64,000 nucleotides of DNA from Deltaproteobacteria bacterium (GTDB lineage Bacteria > Desulfobacterota > Desulfomonilia > UBA1062): contig JAHDRW010000028.1 in assembly GCA_018433085.1 (NCBI GenBank), forward strand, positions 68,804-132,803, given 5' to 3'. The notes below the pieces were generated by a model. The model did no database searches. It saw only the letters and a program-made list of their open reading frames with translations, and was not told the origin of the DNA. Both the position numbers and the translations under genes were made by a program. Positions 1 to 10,395 of the stretch are shown in pieces. Every line of letters begins with the position of its first letter. Positions within the stretch are counted from its first letter, which is position 1.

Positions 1-2
1 CA

Positions 3-458
3 GTGATGCGGCGGGACGAACTCATCCACCGTGCTGCGTATGTCCTCGTGTTCAACTCCCGGGGACAGCTCTTTGTACAGGAGCGCACCCTGACAAAGGA
101 CATCTTCCCGGGGTACCTGGACCTGTGCGCCGGCGGGGTGGTGCTTGCGGGCGAGGGTTACGAGGAATCCGCCCTGCGCGAGTTGGATGAGGAGCTCGGT
201 GTCAGGGACGTCGGGCTTGAGTTTCTTTTTGATTTCTATGGCGAGTATCTTGGCCAGAGGGTATGGGGCAGGGCGTTTTCCTGCACGGCGGAAGGGCCGT
301 TCATTCTCCAGCCCGAAGAGGTGTCCGGCGGTTCGTTCCATTCCATCGACGCGGTCATGGGGATGATCGAGGAGAAGCCCTGTACCCCGGACAGCATCCA
401 CGTGCTGCTCCGGTACCTGGGAGACCGGGGGGTTCTGTCGGGCAGGGAGAAGGCTTAG
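3..458 (+). CDS. Nudix hydrolase (5' end outside window)
   Basis: The visible part is about 151 residues and carries a complete Nudix box at residues 45-67: G, five residues, E51, seven residues, then RELDEELGV. This motif binds the divalent metal and hydrolyses nucleoside diphosphates linked to another moiety. The N-terminal stretch HRAAYVLVFNSRGQLFVQER resembles the YfcD/isopentenyl-diphosphate-isomerase-like branch of Nudix proteins. In that branch a further 30 or so residues normally precede this point, so the GTG-ATG at the very edge is probably internal and the gene truncated by the window. The substrate cannot be told. It ends 12 bp before the radical SAM gene, suggesting co-transcription. 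Confidence 0.85.
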   Translation: MMRRDELIHRAAYVLVFNSRGQLFVQERTLTKDIFPGYLDLCAGGVVLAGEGYEESALRELDEELGVRDVGLEFLFDFYGEYLGQRVWGRAFSCTAEGPFILQPEEVSGGSFHSIDAVMGMIEEKPCTPDSIHVLLRYLGDRGVLSGREKA

Positions 459-470
459 GAAGCGGTCGTC

Positions 471-1997
471 GTGAAGAAAATTCTCCTGATACATCCTCCG
501 GTCTCGAAGCCGGGCGAACCCCCCGCCGGCCTTGCCAGGCTCGCGGGGGCTTTGAAGGCCCGCAACGCCCGGTTCCGGGTGATCGACGCCAGCATGGAGG
601 GGCTGCGCTTCCTCCTCGACGACCGGGCCGCTCCCTCCGATACCTGGACCCGCAGGGCCTACCGCCACCTTGGCGATAATCTCGCGGTGCTTCAGCGGCG
701 CGAAACCTACCGGAACCAGGGCAGGTACATCCAGGCGGTTACGGAGCTCAACCGCGTCCTGGCCTACAGGTCAGGGCCGCACCGGTCACGGGTCAGCCTC
801 AATAACTTCACCCACGAGACCCTATCTCCGGTCAGGAGCGAGGATCTGCTCCGTGCGGCTCAAACGCCCGAGGAAAACGTGTTCTACCCCTACTTCAGGA
901 GCCGCCTTGCCGAGGTTCTTACGGAGTATGCCCCGGATGTGGTGGGCTTCTCGATCAACTTTCTGAGCCAGGCCCTGACCACGCTGGGCATGGTGGGGTT
1001 CCTGAAGAAGCAGGCCCCGGAGGTCCGGATCGTCCTGGGCGGCGGGCTCGTCACCTCGTGGGTCAGGGGGCCTGGATGGAGAAATCCCTTTTCAGGCCTC
1101 GTGGACGATCTGGTGGCAGGTCCGGGCGAGGGTGCCCTGCTCTCCCTGGCAGGCCTGGGTAATGCCGCCGGGCACTGTCTGCCGGATTATGAACCCTTCC
1201 GGGACTACCCCTACCTCTCGCCGCGACCGGTCCTGCCGTACAGCGCCTCATCGGGCTGCTACTGGGGGAAGTGCTCGTTCTGCCCCGAGCAGGCGGAGGC
1301 AAATCCTTTTGACGGTCTGCCGGCAGGGCGGGCCGTCCGCGACATGGAGGAGATCGCGCAGGCCGAGCCTTCCGGTCTGATCCATGTGTGCGACAATGCC
1401 ATGACTCCGTCTTTGCTCAGGAGCATGGCACGGTGCGGGCCTCGTATTCCCTGGTACGGGTTTGCGAGAATAAGCCGCTCGCTTGCCGATCCCGATTTCT
1501 GCTCCGCCCTCAGGCGCTCGGGCTGCGCCATGCTCAAGCTGGGAATCGAATCGGGCGATCAGCGGGTTCTCGATGAGCTGGGCAAGGGGATACGGCTCCG
1601 CGAATCTGCACGGGTGCTCCAGGCCGTGAGAAATTCGGGCATCGCCACCTATGTGTATCTCCTGTTCGGCACGCCCCCTGAGGACGAGGCCGCGGCGAAA
1701 AAGACCCTGGAGTTCATCGGGCACAACCGTGACTATGTGGACTTCCTCAACCTTTCCATCTTCAATCTCCCCAAGGGGAGCCCGGAGGCCGCCGGGCTCG
1801 ACACGTACGACTTTTCGCAAGGGGACCTCTCGCTCTACCAGGGATTCGTCCATCCCCGGGGATGGGACAGGGGGAGGGTGCGCCGGTTTCTGGACAAGGA
1901 GTTCAGGCGCGACCCCGCCATCGCCCGGATCGTGAGAAGGGACCCGCCGTCGTTCACCTCGAATCATGCCCCGTTCTTCACCAGTGGTGTGTGGTGA
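471..1997 (+). CDS. B12-binding-type radical SAM protein
   Basis: This 508-residue protein starts at GTG. The N-terminal third (KKILLIHPPVS, later VVGFSINF and IVLGGGLVTSW) has the alternating strand pattern of a cobalamin-binding-like Rossmann domain. The central region holds the iron-sulfur motif C263-x4-C268-x2-C271 (GCYWGKCSFC), followed by radical SAM TIM-barrel signatures such as KLGIESGDQ and TYVYLLFGTP. The family performs radical methylations or rearrangements; no substrate is evident here. The Cys spacing is one residue longer between the first two Cys than the textbook CxxxCxxC. It follows the Nudix gene by 12 bp, and a hairpin terminator lies about 65 bp after its stop codon. Confidence 0.85.
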   Translation: MKKILLIHPPVSKPGEPPAGLARLAGALKARNARFRVIDASMEGLRFLLDDRAAPSDTWTRRAYRHLGDNLAVLQRRETYRNQGRYIQAVTELNRVLAYRSGPHRSRVSLNNFTHETLSPVRSEDLLRAAQTPEENVFYPYFRSRLAEVLTEYAPDVVGFSINFLSQALTTLGMVGFLKKQAPEVRIVLGGGLVTSWVRGPGWRNPFSGLVDDLVAGPGEGALLSLAGLGNAAGHCLPDYEPFRDYPYLSPRPVLPYSASSGCYWGKCSFCPEQAEANPFDGLPAGRAVRDMEEIAQAEPSGLIHVCDNAMTPSLLRSMARCGPRIPWYGFARISRSLADPDFCSALRRSGCAMLKLGIESGDQRVLDELGKGIRLRESARVLQAVRNSGIATYVYLLFGTPPEDEAAAKKTLEFIGHNRDYVDFLNLSIFNLPKGSPEAAGLDTYDFSQGDLSLYQGFVHPRGWDRGRVRRFLDKEFRRDPAIARIVRRDPPSFTSNHAPFFTSGVW

Positions 1998-2062
1998 GGA
2001 AGCCTTCCGAAGAAACCGGGAAACGTTGGTGCCACGAGATGGGTTTTTAAGGAGAATGACAT

Positions 2063-2107
2063 CCCCGATCCGGGCCTTGAAGGGGTGCCTTCATGGCCCG
2101 GTCGGGG
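2063..2107 (+). terminator. hairpin terminator after the radical SAM gene
   Basis: Near-perfect inverted arms (CCCCGATCCGGGCC on the left, GGCCCGGTCGGGG on the right) enclose an 18-base loop that contains its own AAGG/CCTT pairing. The right arm is followed by TTT. It lies between the radical SAM gene and the RND adaptor gene and probably ends the Nudix-radical SAM transcript. The U tract is short, so efficiency is uncertain. Confidence 0.55.
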
Positions 2108-2266
2108 TTTCCGACTCGCGGGTCATTTTCGAGAACCCGCGAAAAGGAAGGGGCCGGCCTATTTTTTTAAAAAAAAGAGAGCTTGAGATATTTGAAAAGA
2201 AGAAATGGAGATTATATAGGAAATATGGCAGTCTGTCTCATGCAAGGGACGAGGTAAAAGAAATCC

Positions 2267-3475
2267 ATGACAAGCGAAGCCTTTTCCAAGGGCAGGGCCG
2301 GTAAGTCGGCGGCAGAGGGAGCAGAGCGCCGGAAGATACAGCCTATGGACTGGGTGATGATGGCTTCCCTTTCGGTGATCCTGGGAATTTTCGTCTACAC
2401 CAGCATATTCACCAGAGAATTTTCGGTCAATGTAGTCAGCGTGGCCCTCAAGTGTCCTTATCAGGCCTATACCCGCTACAGCGCCACCGGAAGCGTGGTT
2501 GCCAAGAGCCGGGCGGACGTGGGCGTAAAGGTCGCCGGCCAGCTGGTGGAGCTTGCGGTTGAAGAGGGTGGTCTGGTGGAGAAGGGGCAGGTGATCGCAC
2601 TCCTCGAGAGTGCGGATGCAGCCGCCCGGAAGGACCAGGCCGAGGCGAGGCACAGGCTTGCCATCGCCAACCTGGAACAGGCCAGAGTGGACCTGACGGA
2701 AGAGAGATTCAACCTTGCACGCTATAAAAAGCTCTTTGAGATGGGATCGGTGTCCAGGTCGGAGTACAAGTCCGCAGAGGCCGGGCACCGCAAGGCGGTC
2801 TCTGTGCTCGATGCGGCCGATGCCCTGGTGAGGGCCGAGGCGGCAGCCCTGAAGCGTGCCGAGATCGCGCTCGATAACACCCGGATAAGGGTTCCCTTCG
2901 GCGGCATGATCCTGAAGTTCAATGCGGACATCGGGGACATGATGGTCCCGCCCGGTTTTGCGGGGGGCAAAAATTCCTCCATCGCCACCATCGCGGACGT
3001 GTCCGTGCTCGCGGTGGAGGTGGAGGTGCCCGAATCCGTGGCCGGGGAGATCCGGCAGGGGCAGTCCTGCGTCGTTGACCTCGACGGCCTGCCCGATGTT
3101 CATTTCACCGGCGAAGTGGATGCCGCCCCGCTCACGGGCGAGAGGCCACAGCCCCGGCCCCTGGTGAAGGTGCGCATTATCGAAAGTGATCCCCGCATCC
3201 GGCCGGATACGACCGCGCGGGTCTCGTTCCTTTCCCGTTCCCTTTCCGTGGGCGACGACGTTCCCCGCATTCTGGTTCACAGTTCGGTGATCGTGACCGA
3301 CCGGGGCGAACCCGCCGTTTACCTGGTCAGGGACGAGCGGGCGGTTCTGAAGAGTGTCCGCACCGGCACCCGGTTTCACGACCGGGTGGAGATACTCGGT
3401 GGTGTATCCGTGGGAGACCGGCTTATCGTAAATCCGCCCAAGGGGCTCAAGAACGGCTCGAGGCTGGTCCTTTAG
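2267..3475 (+). CDS. RND efflux periplasmic adaptor (membrane fusion protein)
   Basis: The 402-residue protein has one N-terminal membrane anchor (about residues 29-48, WVMMASLSVILGIFVY), then a lipoyl-like half (VGVKVAGQLVELAVEEGGLVEKGQVIALLE), an Ala/Glu/Arg-rich coiled-coil hairpin of about 90 residues, the second lipoyl half (ALDNTRIRVPFGGMIL), a beta-barrel and a membrane-proximal domain ending near the C-terminus. This is the HlyD/AcrA adaptor order. Such proteins bridge an inner-membrane pump and an outer-membrane channel. No RND or ABC pump gene is adjacent in this window, so the partner is unknown; the next gene is an unrelated NYN protein. Confidence 0.88.
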   Translation: MTSEAFSKGRAGKSAAEGAERRKIQPMDWVMMASLSVILGIFVYTSIFTREFSVNVVSVALKCPYQAYTRYSATGSVVAKSRADVGVKVAGQLVELAVEEGGLVEKGQVIALLESADAAARKDQAEARHRLAIANLEQARVDLTEERFNLARYKKLFEMGSVSRSEYKSAEAGHRKAVSVLDAADALVRAEAAALKRAEIALDNTRIRVPFGGMILKFNADIGDMMVPPGFAGGKNSSIATIADVSVLAVEVEVPESVAGEIRQGQSCVVDLDGLPDVHFTGEVDAAPLTGERPQPRPLVKVRIIESDPRIRPDTTARVSFLSRSLSVGDDVPRILVHSSVIVTDRGEPAVYLVRDERAVLKSVRTGTRFHDRVEILGGVSVGDRLIVNPPKGLKNGSRLVL

Positions 3476-3835
3476 CCTGCGGCAGGCCCGGGCGCGGAAC
3501 GTTCGGCGTCCTTCCGGCCCGCGTACCCGCGGCAGTATCGCGGGAAACAGGGCGGAAAGGTGATCGTTCCGGGTCATGGTTTGAGGACCGACCGGCCTGA
3601 TGGCCTCCCAGGCATTTCGACTGCGAATGAAAAACGTGCCGTACGGAGCGGATCAAGTGCCCGGAAAATCCGCTGTCCAAGCTGCCTTGAGAGCCGGTTC
3701 CTCATTTATGTCCTTGACAGGAGATGGGAAAGAAAGGATGAATACAACCGACACATTTTAAAGACGTTTGAAATGGCGTCTGATTGCCGGGAGAGCCCGG
3801 CCTTCTGCAGAAAATGCAGGGGAGGAGAGAGATTC
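3476..3835. other. intergenic region without recognisable gene
   Basis: This stretch separates the RND adaptor from the NYN protein. The reading frame of the NYN gene stays open upstream to about 3560, but the predicted extension is Arg/Gly/Ser-rich and unlike the family, so I treat it as untranslated leader. A possible promoter lies at 3714-3743. Nothing else is recognised. Confidence 0.5.
3714..3743 (+). promoter_or_regulatory. possible promoter of the NYN gene
   Basis: TTGACA at 3714-3719 is followed after 18 bases by ATGAAT at 3738-3743. The -35 is a consensus match but the -10 is weak. It lies 93 bp upstream of the chosen start codon of the NYN/OST-HTH gene. Confidence 0.25.
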
Positions 3836-4666
3836 ATGGCGTTACAGCACGATACTCAGAATATGGCAGTGTTCTGCGATTTCGAAAACGTGGCCCTGGG
3901 GGTCAGGGATGCGAAATACCGGCAGTTCGATGTAAAGAAGATACTGGAGAGGTTGCTGCTCAAGGGAAACATCATCGTCAAGAAGGCCTACTGCGACTGG
4001 GACCGCTACAAGGACTACAAACCCGTGATGCACGAGGCCTCCTTCGAGCTCATCGAGATCCCGCATGTCCGGCAGTCGGGCAAGAACTCGGCCGACATCC
4101 GCATGGTGGTTGATGCACTGGACCTCTGCTACACCAAGCTGCACGTGGACACCTTCGTGATCATCAGCGGCGACTCGGATTTCTCGCCCCTGGTAAGCAA
4201 GCTCCGGGAGAACAACAAGGTGGTGATCGGCGTAGGGGTGAAGAACTCATCGTCCGACCTCCTGATCGCCAACTGCGACGAGTTCATCTTCTACGACGAT
4301 CTCGTGCGGCAGAGCGAGACCAAGCGGCCCAAGATCAGGAGGCCCCCTGCCAAGAACAGCACCGCGGCCCCGGCCAAGGCGAGCCCCAAGGAGAGCCAGG
4401 AAGAGGACCGGAAGCAGAAGGCCCTGGACCTCGTTCTGGAGACCGTGGAGGCCATGTTCGCCGAGCGCGGGGACGACGACAAGCTCTGGGGCTCCATGGT
4501 GAAGCAGGCGCTCAGACGCCGCATGCCGGGTTTCAACGAAAGCTACTACGGGTACAGGTCCTTCAGTCGCGTGCTGGAAGAGGCCAGGGATCGCCATCTC
4601 CTGGAGATCGAACTCGACGAGAAGTCAGGCAGCTACATTATCAAGAACGTGGTCCACGAGGATTAG
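3836..4666 (+). CDS. NYN (PIN-like nuclease) and OST-HTH/LOTUS protein
   Basis: ATG at 3836 was chosen because GGGGAGGAGAG stands just before it and the NYN fold begins at once (VFCDFENVALGV). The 276-residue protein has an N-terminal NYN domain with the acidic residues expected of a metal-dependent PIN-like nuclease: D15, D87 (SADIRMVVDA) and D113/D115 (ISGDSDF). A Lys/Pro/Ala-rich linker of about 40 residues follows, then a C-terminal OST-HTH (LOTUS) domain from about residue 200 (LWGSMVKQALRRRMPGFNESYYGYRSF), a putative RNA-binding fold. The LabA/DUF88 family has this order. RNA processing is the likely role; targets are unknown. The gene converges on typA. Confidence 0.88.
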   Translation: MALQHDTQNMAVFCDFENVALGVRDAKYRQFDVKKILERLLLKGNIIVKKAYCDWDRYKDYKPVMHEASFELIEIPHVRQSGKNSADIRMVVDALDLCYTKLHVDTFVIISGDSDFSPLVSKLRENNKVVIGVGVKNSSSDLLIANCDEFIFYDDLVRQSETKRPKIRRPPAKNSTAAPAKASPKESQEEDRKQKALDLVLETVEAMFAERGDDDKLWGSMVKQALRRRMPGFNESYYGYRSFSRVLEEARDRHLLEIELDEKSGSYIIKNVVHED

Positions 4667-4698
4667 CATCAGTCATAGCGTCATCATAGGGCATCATA

Positions 4699-4751
4699 GG
4701 GTCAGGTCTCAACATATGACACAGAAAATGTCATATGTTGAGACCTGACCC
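4699..4751. repeat. 53-bp perfect palindrome (REP-like element)
   Basis: Two exactly complementary 23-base arms (4699-4721 and 4729-4751, starting GGGTCAGGTCTCAACATATG) are separated by 7 bases (CAGAAAA). The unit sits between the convergent ends of the NYN gene and typA. Its organisation is that of a REPIN: two REP sequences head to head, as mobilised by Y1 (RAYT) transposases. It could also form a bidirectional terminator hairpin. A short direct repeat (CATCATAGGG twice) lies just upstream, and CCAATCTTG is repeated twice just downstream. Confidence 0.75.
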
Positions 4752-4814
4752 CAATCTTGCGCCAATCTTGTAGTACATTCCGCCACGGTAGTATAAGGGG
4801 CAAAAGAGGATTTC

Positions 4815-6656
<1,842 letters not shown>

Positions 6657-6785
6657 ACGTATGTATCCTGCCGATGATACGATGTATCCTCTTCGATATT
6701 CTGCCTGCTTGGCAGCGCACAGTGCCATACCCCACACGCCGCTCTTTTGCAACAGAATTATCCGAGTCCAAAAGTGATTTTCCTT

Positions 6786-6814
6786 TTGACATAGAATATA
6801 CCACTTGTTATTAA
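6786..6814 (+). promoter_or_regulatory. possible promoter of the TetR-led acyl-CoA operon
   Basis: TTGACA at 6786-6791 is spaced 17 bases from TATTAA at 6809-6814, inside the AT-rich gap between divergent typA and the TetR gene. The spacer to about 6830 holds loose dyads (GAATATAC and GTATAAGAATTC) that could be a TetR operator, but the symmetry is weak. Confidence 0.35.
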
Positions 6815-6878
6815 TTAAAGTATAAGAATTCTGATTCGATATTCTCGTTCGTGTAATAGCGTGAGGAAGGAGGGGGTG

Positions 6879-7562
6879 ATGTCTCATCCCTCGGATGATC
6901 GCAAGGCAGAGACGAGGACCATGATCTTCCTTGCAGCCCGGAAGGTGTTCAGCGAAAAGGGCTATCACAAGACCCAGATCGCTGACATCGTCAGGGCGTC
7001 CGGCACGTCGACGGGCAGTGTCTATGCACATTTCAAGGACAAACAGAACCTGTTCCGGCAGATCATCCGGGAGACCCTCGACGGTTTGAGGTCCAGGCTC
7101 AGGGAGCTCAGCGACACCTCGCCGCCAGGCGATGTTCACGAGCGGGTCAGCCGGTGGCAGCCGGGATTTGCGGCCTTTTTCGACTACGTTGAGGACAACC
7201 CGGAACAGGTGCTCTTCATCGTCCGCGGCGGCTTCGGGGTTGACGAGGAGACAGACAACACCATCTGGGAGTTCTTCAGGGCCTTTGCCTCCGATATCGC
7301 CGAAGACATTCGCAGGTGGGAGGATCTGGGCTTCATCGAGGGGGCGAACGCCGTGCTCGTCGGACACATCATCATCGGCATGTGTATCCATGTCGGGCTC
7401 AGCTACCTGATGGACCGGCAGTTCACCCGGGAGGAGGCCATCGGGAATCTCCTGGCCGTCACCCGCTCCCTGGTGCTGCAGTATCTGACCGACAGGGGCA
7501 GGCGGGAGTTCGGCGATCTGGCCGAGCTTGGCGGTGAGGGCTACTGCAAGGCCCGCCCCTGA
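6879..7562 (+). CDS. TetR/AcrR family transcriptional regulator
   Basis: ATG at 6879 follows AAGGAGGGGG and begins MSHPSDDRKAETRTMIFLAA; the product has 227 residues. The first 60 residues form the TetR DNA-binding HTH (AARKVFSEKGYHKTQIADIVRASGTSTGSVYAHFKDKQNLF). The rest is a helical ligand-binding domain that is hydrophobic at positions typical of acyl-CoA or lipid-responsive members. It lies about 95 bp upstream of two acyl-CoA dehydrogenase genes on the same strand, so I infer that it controls them, probably as a repressor relieved by an acyl-CoA intermediate. The ligand is not known. Confidence 0.9.
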   Translation: MSHPSDDRKAETRTMIFLAARKVFSEKGYHKTQIADIVRASGTSTGSVYAHFKDKQNLFRQIIRETLDGLRSRLRELSDTSPPGDVHERVSRWQPGFAAFFDYVEDNPEQVLFIVRGGFGVDEETDNTIWEFFRAFASDIAEDIRRWEDLGFIEGANAVLVGHIIIGMCIHVGLSYLMDRQFTREEAIGNLLAVTRSLVLQYLTDRGRREFGDLAELGGEGYCKARP

Positions 7563-7602
7563 GAAAGGTGACCGGGAATATGCTTCTTTGAGGGCTTCCG
7601 CG

Positions 7603-7622
7603 GCCGGGCCTGAATGCCCGGC
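7603..7622 (+). terminator. hairpin between regulator and acyl-CoA dehydrogenase
   Basis: GCCGGGC and GCCCGGC form a 7-bp stem around the loop CTGAAT. No U tract follows. It may attenuate or process the message between the TetR gene and the catabolic genes rather than end it. Confidence 0.3.
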
Positions 7623-7655
7623 TGCACGAAATCACCAGGTATGAGGAGGTTTCTT

Positions 7656-9167
7656 ATGCTGTCCAGCGCAGAGGTGTCGAACCGGCTCTCCGGTTTCCCG
7701 AGGTTCGAGGACATGTCCCTGAGCCTGCCCTATGCCCCGCGTATGCCCCGGGGCATGGTCAGGGAGACGCGGAAGGTGGTCGCAATCGCCCGCACGTTCA
7801 ACGACGAGGTGGCCCGTCCCCGTGCCCTGGATCTCGACCGCAAGACCCACGAAGACCCGGACTATATGCCCCGGGACCTCGTGGAGCTGGCCAACCGGTG
7901 GGGATTCTATACCATGTGGATACCCCGGATCTTCGGCGGCAAGGGATACAACATGCCGTCCATGTCGTACTTTGCCGAGGAGATCGGTTCCGTGTGCCTG
8001 GGGATCATGAACGTCATCGGGGTGCACTACCTCGGGGTGGCGGGCGTGGTCGCATCGGCCAACACCCGTCTGGCGAAACGGATCCTGGGCGAGGTGGTCC
8101 AGGGAGAGAAGACGGGCAATCCCTGCCTCATCGCGCTCGCCACGACCGAGCCCGGCGCCGGGACCGACGTGGAGGAGGTGGAGCTCGTGGACAAGGGCAG
8201 GGTCGCCTGCCATGCCAGGCGGGTCGAGGGCGGATACGTGGTGAACGGCACCAAGGTGTTCATCTCCATGGGGCATGTCTCAACCTGGACCGTGCTCTAT
8301 GCGTACGAAGATCTGAAGAAGCCCTCGGAGACGACCGTGGGCCTGATGGTAAAGACCGGCACACAAGGCTTCTCGTTCGGCACCCACGAGAACAAGATGG
8401 GACAGCGGGTATGCCCGGCGAGCGTGCTCGTGTTCGAGGACTGCTTCATCCCCGACGACCAGGTGCTCTTCAGCGCGGATATGGTGCGAAAGTTCACGAA
8501 AAAGCCGATCCGGGAGGTCACGCAGCGCTACATCGACTATGTGGTCGGCGCCACGAGGCCCGGCGTCTGCGCCTTCGGGGTTGGCGCGGCGCGCGGTGCG
8601 TTCGAGATAGCGCTCAGGCACGCGTCCACGACCACGATGAACGGCACCCTGCTCATCAACCACGAGTGGGTGCAGAGCACCCTCGCCGAGATGTACAAGA
8701 ACGTAGCCCTGGGCAGGCTCGCCTACACCGAGGCCAACTATGCCAACAGCCATCGGGGCCTCTACAAGATCCTCCAGCTCAAACCCGTCTACTACTACCT
8801 CCGATTCATGCCCCAGGCCTACTTCGACAAGGTGATCGCGCCCATGCTGGAAAAGGACTATTCCACCAGGCTCATGGGCAAGCTCTCCTATGACTGGACC
8901 AGGCCGGAGGACCAGCGGTGCTGCTCGGGCTGGGCGTCACTCGCCAAGGTGGCGGGCACGGACATCGGGGTCAGGAACTGCCAGATGGCCGTCGAGCTCA
9001 TGGGCCAGGCAGGACTGAGGCAGGACGCGGGGGTGGAGAAGATGCTGCGCGACATCAAGCTCCTGCAGATCTACGAGGGCACCAACCAGCTCAACCGGCT
9101 CAACGTGTTCAAGTGCCTGATCGCGCCCGAGATCCCTCAGGCCAGGGTGTTTGAAGAGAAGATGTAA
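7656..9167 (+). CDS. Acyl-CoA dehydrogenase (first of two)
   Basis: ATG at 7656 sits 5 bases after a strong GAGGAGGT site; the product is 503 residues, longer than the usual 380-400. FAD/substrate regions are visible: ALATTEPGAGTDVEE matches the FAD-binding segment, GGYVVNGTKVFISMGHVSTW the middle beta domain, and the C-terminal helices carry AVELMGQAGLRQDAGVEKMLRDIKLLQIYEGTN, where the ARD-L-x-I-YEGTN type motif and the usual region of the catalytic Glu are found. The enzyme oxidises an acyl-CoA at alpha-beta and hands electrons to electron-transfer flavoprotein. The substrate is unknown. It forms an operon with the second dehydrogenase 12 bp downstream. Confidence 0.92.
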   Translation: MLSSAEVSNRLSGFPRFEDMSLSLPYAPRMPRGMVRETRKVVAIARTFNDEVARPRALDLDRKTHEDPDYMPRDLVELANRWGFYTMWIPRIFGGKGYNMPSMSYFAEEIGSVCLGIMNVIGVHYLGVAGVVASANTRLAKRILGEVVQGEKTGNPCLIALATTEPGAGTDVEEVELVDKGRVACHARRVEGGYVVNGTKVFISMGHVSTWTVLYAYEDLKKPSETTVGLMVKTGTQGFSFGTHENKMGQRVCPASVLVFEDCFIPDDQVLFSADMVRKFTKKPIREVTQRYIDYVVGATRPGVCAFGVGAARGAFEIALRHASTTTMNGTLLINHEWVQSTLAEMYKNVALGRLAYTEANYANSHRGLYKILQLKPVYYYLRFMPQAYFDKVIAPMLEKDYSTRLMGKLSYDWTRPEDQRCCSGWASLAKVAGTDIGVRNCQMAVELMGQAGLRQDAGVEKMLRDIKLLQIYEGTNQLNRLNVFKCLIAPEIPQARVFEEKM

Positions 9168-9179
9168 TAAGGAGGCAAT

Positions 9180-10304
9180 ATGCTGAGTTCGTTCAAGGGC
9201 GATTTGAAGCCCTTCGAGGAGCTGGCCCGGTCGTTTGCAGCAAAAGAGCTTGCAGGCAAGACCGAAGGGCACGACCGATACCCCTTCGGGGAGTTCTTTC
9301 ACGATGTCCTGGACAAGGCCTGCGAGGCGGGGTTTCTGGGGATCATGCTGCCCGGGGACCTGGGCGGCACCGGGGGAAGCATCGGTACGCTCTGCGTTGT
9401 TCTCGGCGCTCTCTGCCGGGCAGACAGCTCGCCGGGCGGCATCGTTTTCACCAATGCCCTGGTCCAGGAGATACTGCTCGCCGCCGATGCCCGGGATATC
9501 GCCGGGGAGATCTTCGGCAAGGCGTCCTCGGCAGGCGATTTTCTGGTCGCCTTTCCCTCGTATGCCAATCCGGCCCATCAGGACAACCTCCCCGAATATA
9601 GGCGATCGGGCAGGGGCTACTCCCTCACCGGTCCGGTCGACCTTTTGGTGCTGGGCGGGCTCGCCCGCCGGGCGATCATTCCCGCAAGGACCGGCTCGGG
9701 ACATCAGTGCTCGTTCTTCCTTGTGGATCTCGATCACAAGGGGGTACTCAAGAGCGAGCCGGTTTTCACCCTGGGCATGCATGCCTGCCCTGCCGTGGAT
9801 ATCCGGTTCGACGGGGTAAGGGCCCGGATCGTCGGTGAAGAGGGAAAGGGTGACGAGTATTTCGACCGGGTCTCGCCCGCTCTGCACGTCGCCGCGGCCG
9901 CCATGAACGCCGGGATCATGAGGGGCTCTCTCGACGAGGCGCTGGCCTATGCCCGGGAGCGTTTCCAGGGGGGCAGGGAGATCATCCGGTGGAGCGAGGT
10001 TTCCATGCTGCTCGCCGGGATGGCCGTCAAGGCCGACGTGGCCGAAATGTGCGTCACCCTGGCGTGTCAGGCCCTGGAGCAGGGAAAGGCCGGCTGGTCC
10101 TCCCGCTGCACGGCATCCGCCCTCCATATTCACGAGATCGCCTGCGAGGTTGTCACCGACGGCATCCAGGTGCTGGGCGGCAACGGCTATATGAAGGACT
10201 ATGGTCAGGAGAAGCGTTTCCGTGACGCCAGGCAGGTGCAGGCCCTTCTGGGCAGTGTGCCGGCGCGAAAGCTTGATCTGATCGGGAAGGTAGCGGGCAT
10301 CTGA
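9180..10304 (+). CDS. Acyl-CoA dehydrogenase-like protein (second)
   Basis: The 374-residue protein starts 12 bp after the previous gene, behind AAGGAGGC. It has the N-terminal helical domain (FAAKELAGKTEGHDRYPFGEFF), the DLGGTGGS turn, a degenerate middle domain, and a clear C-terminal domain ending VTDGIQVLGGNGYMKDYGQEKRFRDARQVQALLG. The FAD-stacking segment of the middle domain is poorly conserved compared with the first paralogue. Paired acyl-CoA dehydrogenases of unequal conservation often form heteromers, so a complex with the upstream protein is plausible but inferred. Confidence 0.87.
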   Translation: MLSSFKGDLKPFEELARSFAAKELAGKTEGHDRYPFGEFFHDVLDKACEAGFLGIMLPGDLGGTGGSIGTLCVVLGALCRADSSPGGIVFTNALVQEILLAADARDIAGEIFGKASSAGDFLVAFPSYANPAHQDNLPEYRRSGRGYSLTGPVDLLVLGGLARRAIIPARTGSGHQCSFFLVDLDHKGVLKSEPVFTLGMHACPAVDIRFDGVRARIVGEEGKGDEYFDRVSPALHVAAAAMNAGIMRGSLDEALAYARERFQGGREIIRWSEVSMLLAGMAVKADVAEMCVTLACQALEQGKAGWSSRCTASALHIHEIACEVVTDGIQVLGGNGYMKDYGQEKRFRDARQVQALLGSVPARKLDLIGKVAGI

Positions 10305-10395
10305 AAAAGCCTGGACCTGAGCGCGGGTTATAAGCTTGAGGAAAACGCAGGAGTACGACATTGATTATTTTTTATAAGGAGGTTGCTGAAAAGAG

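Noticed and set aside
6657-7391. Upstream extension of typA to an 858-residue protein
   Set aside because: TypA proteins begin at MKRLKT-like sequence and the extension overlaps the TetR gene in antisense.
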